Positions 5,159 to 6,323 of a DNA stretch of 6,323 bases are shown piece after piece. The first letter of the stretch is position 1, and each line of letters begins with the position of its first letter. The notes beneath the pieces were generated by a model. The model ran no database searches, was not told where the DNA came from, and saw only the letters and a list, made by a program, of their open reading frames with translations. The stretch is taken from assembly GCA_945952175.1 (NCBI GenBank), contig CAMFHW010000261.1, forward strand, positions 1 to 6,323, read 5' to 3'. Origin of the DNA: an uncultured Phenylobacterium sp. Its GTDB lineage: Bacteria > Pseudomonadota > Alphaproteobacteria > Caulobacterales > Caulobacteraceae. The position numbers and the translations under genes are program-made.

Positions 5159-6268
5159 ATGATCGGAGCCCTGGCGGACGCGCTCCTTCGCTTCACGGAG
5201 CGGCAGGACGGCGAGAGCCCCTACCTGACGGCCATCGAGTCCATGGCGATCCTGCGCACCGACCACCCGCGCCCGCCCATGCACCGCCTCTCCCAGCCGG
5301 CGCTCTGCATCGTCGCCCAGGGCGCCAAGTGGGCGACCTTCGGCGCCGAGCGCCTGGAATACCGCGCCGGCCAGGCCCTGGTCGTCGGCGTGGAGACGCC
5401 CTCGGTCGGCCGCGTGTTCGAGGCCCGCCCCGGCCAGCCCTGCCTGGTGCTCATGCTCGGCCTCGACCTCGCCATGCTGCGCAGCGTCGCCGAGGCCCTC
5501 GACCCGCCGCCGACGCCGAGCGGGGTCGCGGGCCGTGGCGTCTTCGTGGCCCAGGTCGGGGACGGGCTGGCCGACTGCGCGCTGCGCCTCGTGCGCCTGC
5601 TCGATACGCCCCAGGCCATTCCGATGCTCTATCCGATCATCATGCGCGAGATCTGCTACTGGCTGCTCGCCGGTCCGCAGGGCGGCGAGGTCGCCCGCCT
5701 GGTCCTCGCCACCAGTCCGTCCCAGAACCTGGTCGCCGCCATCCACCGCCTGCGCGAGCGCTTCCGCGAGCCGATCCGTGTCGAAGACCTCGCCCAGGCG
5801 GCGCGGATGAGCCCCTCGGCCCTGCACCGGCAGTTCAAGGCCCTGACCTCGCTGTCGCCCCTGCAGTACCAGAAGCGCCTGAGGCTCCTGGAAGCCCGCC
5901 GGCTGATGATCTCGACGGGCGTCAACGTCGAGTCCGCCGCCTTCGAGGTCGGCTACGAAAGCCCCTCCCAGTTCAGCCGCGAATACGCCCGCATGTTCGG
6001 CGCCCCGCCCAAGCGCGACGTGAAGCTGATGCTCGCCACCATCGGCGAAGGCCCCGCCCAGGCGGCCGGGCTCAAGCCGGGCGACGTGGTGCTGGCCGTC
6101 GACGGCAGTCGCGTCAGCACGCTCGAGGGCTTCTACAAGAAGCTCTGGGACCGCGCCCGCCCGGACACCCGCGTCGAACTCACGGTGCTGCAAGGCGCCG
6201 AGATCCGCACGCTGACGCTCCAGCCGGTCGACCGCATGGACACCCTGCTCAAGCCGGCAGGAATCTGA
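5159..6268 (+). CDS. AraC family regulator with C-terminal PDZ-like extension (369 aa)
   Basis: Domains in order: an AraC_N cupin-like effector domain of the YqhC type at about residues 20-175 (MHRLSQPALCIVAQGAKW at 41-58, GQALVVGVETP), a double helix-turn-helix AraC DNA-binding domain at about 190-285 (VEDLAQAARMSPSALHRQFKALTSLSPLQYQKRLRL; second HTH FEVGYESPSQFSREYARMFG), then an extra 80 residues. Family members normally stop near residue 290-300. The extra tail carries EGPAQAAGLKPGDVVLAVDG (297-316), FYKKLW (325-330) and VDRMDTLLKPAGI (357-369), a PDZ-like half with the ending typical of S1C proteases. The start is supported by AAGGA 10 nt before the ATG. Four cysteines (50, 95, 140, 166) lie in the effector domain. 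It is divergent from the SDR-SDR operon, its probable target, by analogy with YqhC, which activates aldehyde reductase genes. It overlaps the convergent downstream gene by 20 bp. Confidence 0.93.
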   Translation: MIGALADALLRFTERQDGESPYLTAIESMAILRTDHPRPPMHRLSQPALCIVAQGAKWATFGAERLEYRAGQALVVGVETPSVGRVFEARPGQPCLVLMLGLDLAMLRSVAEALDPPPTPSGVAGRGVFVAQVGDGLADCALRLVRLLDTPQAIPMLYPIIMREICYWLLAGPQGGEVARLVLATSPSQNLVAAIHRLRERFREPIRVEDLAQAARMSPSALHRQFKALTSLSPLQYQKRLRLLEARRLMISTGVNVESAAFEVGYESPSQFSREYARMFGAPPKRDVKLMLATIGEGPAQAAGLKPGDVVLAVDGSRVSTLEGFYKKLWDRARPDTRVELTVLQGAEIRTLTLQPVDRMDTLLKPAGI

Positions 6269-6323
6269 GCTCTGGATTCAAGGCTTCGCGCAAGCCATCT
6301 CGCACGGTCGGGTACCGCAGGCG
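6249..6323 (-). CDS. Partial epimerase/SDR-like gene, C-terminal end only
   Basis: From the right edge an open frame of 24 codons runs leftward to a TGA at 6249-6251. It encodes RLRYPTVRDGLREAL and nine further residues. A Tyr-Pro followed by (R/T)xREGL near the C-terminus is characteristic of atypical/extended SDRs and NAD-dependent epimerases (YeeZ-like proteins end in LxYPxxREGL). It therefore probably is the tail of such a protein, whose body lies outside the window. The short length limits certainty. Its stop lies inside the last codons of the AraC-type gene, giving a convergent 20-bp overlap. Confidence 0.5.
   Translation of the reverse strand, partial: RLRYPTVRDGLREALNPELRFLPA

Noticed and set aside
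5138..6193. A 351-codon minus-strand open frame opposite the AraC-type gene
   Set aside because: It is rich in Ala/Gly/Glu/His with no recognisable domain, and the opposite strand encodes clear AraC motifs with a proper Shine-Dalgarno.
6282..6296. GGCTT-cgcgc-AAGCC hairpin after the AraC-type gene, considered as a terminator
   Set aside because: The stem is only 5 bp, there is no T-run after it on either strand, and it lies inside the probable convergent partial gene.

Overview
The window is high-GC DNA, with strong G/C preference at third codon positions and canonical Shine-Dalgarno sites. It carries a compact oxidoreductase and regulator neighbourhood. The style suggests an alphaproteobacterium, possibly Caulobacterales (Caulobacter/Phenylobacterium-like). 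That placement is inferred from composition and protein flavour, not from a marker gene. I see no rRNA, tRNA, insertion sequence, CRISPR array or phage gene.

Layout. (1) At 39-296 (+) lies a small unrecognised protein with a CxxC motif and an excellent ribosome binding site. (2) At 329-2431 (-) lies a three-gene operon, transcribed right to left: carboxymuconolactone decarboxylase-like protein, aldo/keto reductase, classical SDR. Gaps are about 20 bp and each gene has its own Shine-Dalgarno site. (3) A 123-bp divergent intergenic region holds a T-N11-A inverted repeat typical of LysR regulators. It leads into a LysR regulator at 2555-3451 (+). (4) At 3448-4996 (-) lies a two-gene SDR operon. 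Its second gene starts with GTG, from a Shine-Dalgarno site overlapping the stop of the first. Its last stop codon shares a palindromic CTAG with the lysR stop. (5) After a 162-bp divergent intergenic region comes an AraC-family regulator of the AraC_N (YqhC-like) type at 5159-6268 (+). It has an unexpected C-terminal PDZ-like extension. (6) At the right edge, 6249-6323 (-) is the 3' end of a probable NAD(P)-dependent epimerase/SDR-like gene, convergent with and overlapping the AraC gene.

Working model: two back-to-back regulator/reductase modules, LysR with CMD-AKR-SDR and AraC with SDR-SDR. Each regulator is divergent from the operon it most likely controls. AraC_N regulators such as E. coli YqhC control aldehyde reductases including an aldo/keto reductase, and LysR regulators beside SDR/AKR/CMD genes are common. 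Detoxification or metabolism of reactive carbonyls, quinones or aromatic breakdown products is therefore a reasonable guess. No substrate can be read from the sequence. The most unusual object is the AraC-PDZ chimera. Its tail resembles the extreme C-terminus of S1C (HtrA/trypsin-like) proteases but seems to lack the PDZ carboxylate-binding loop.
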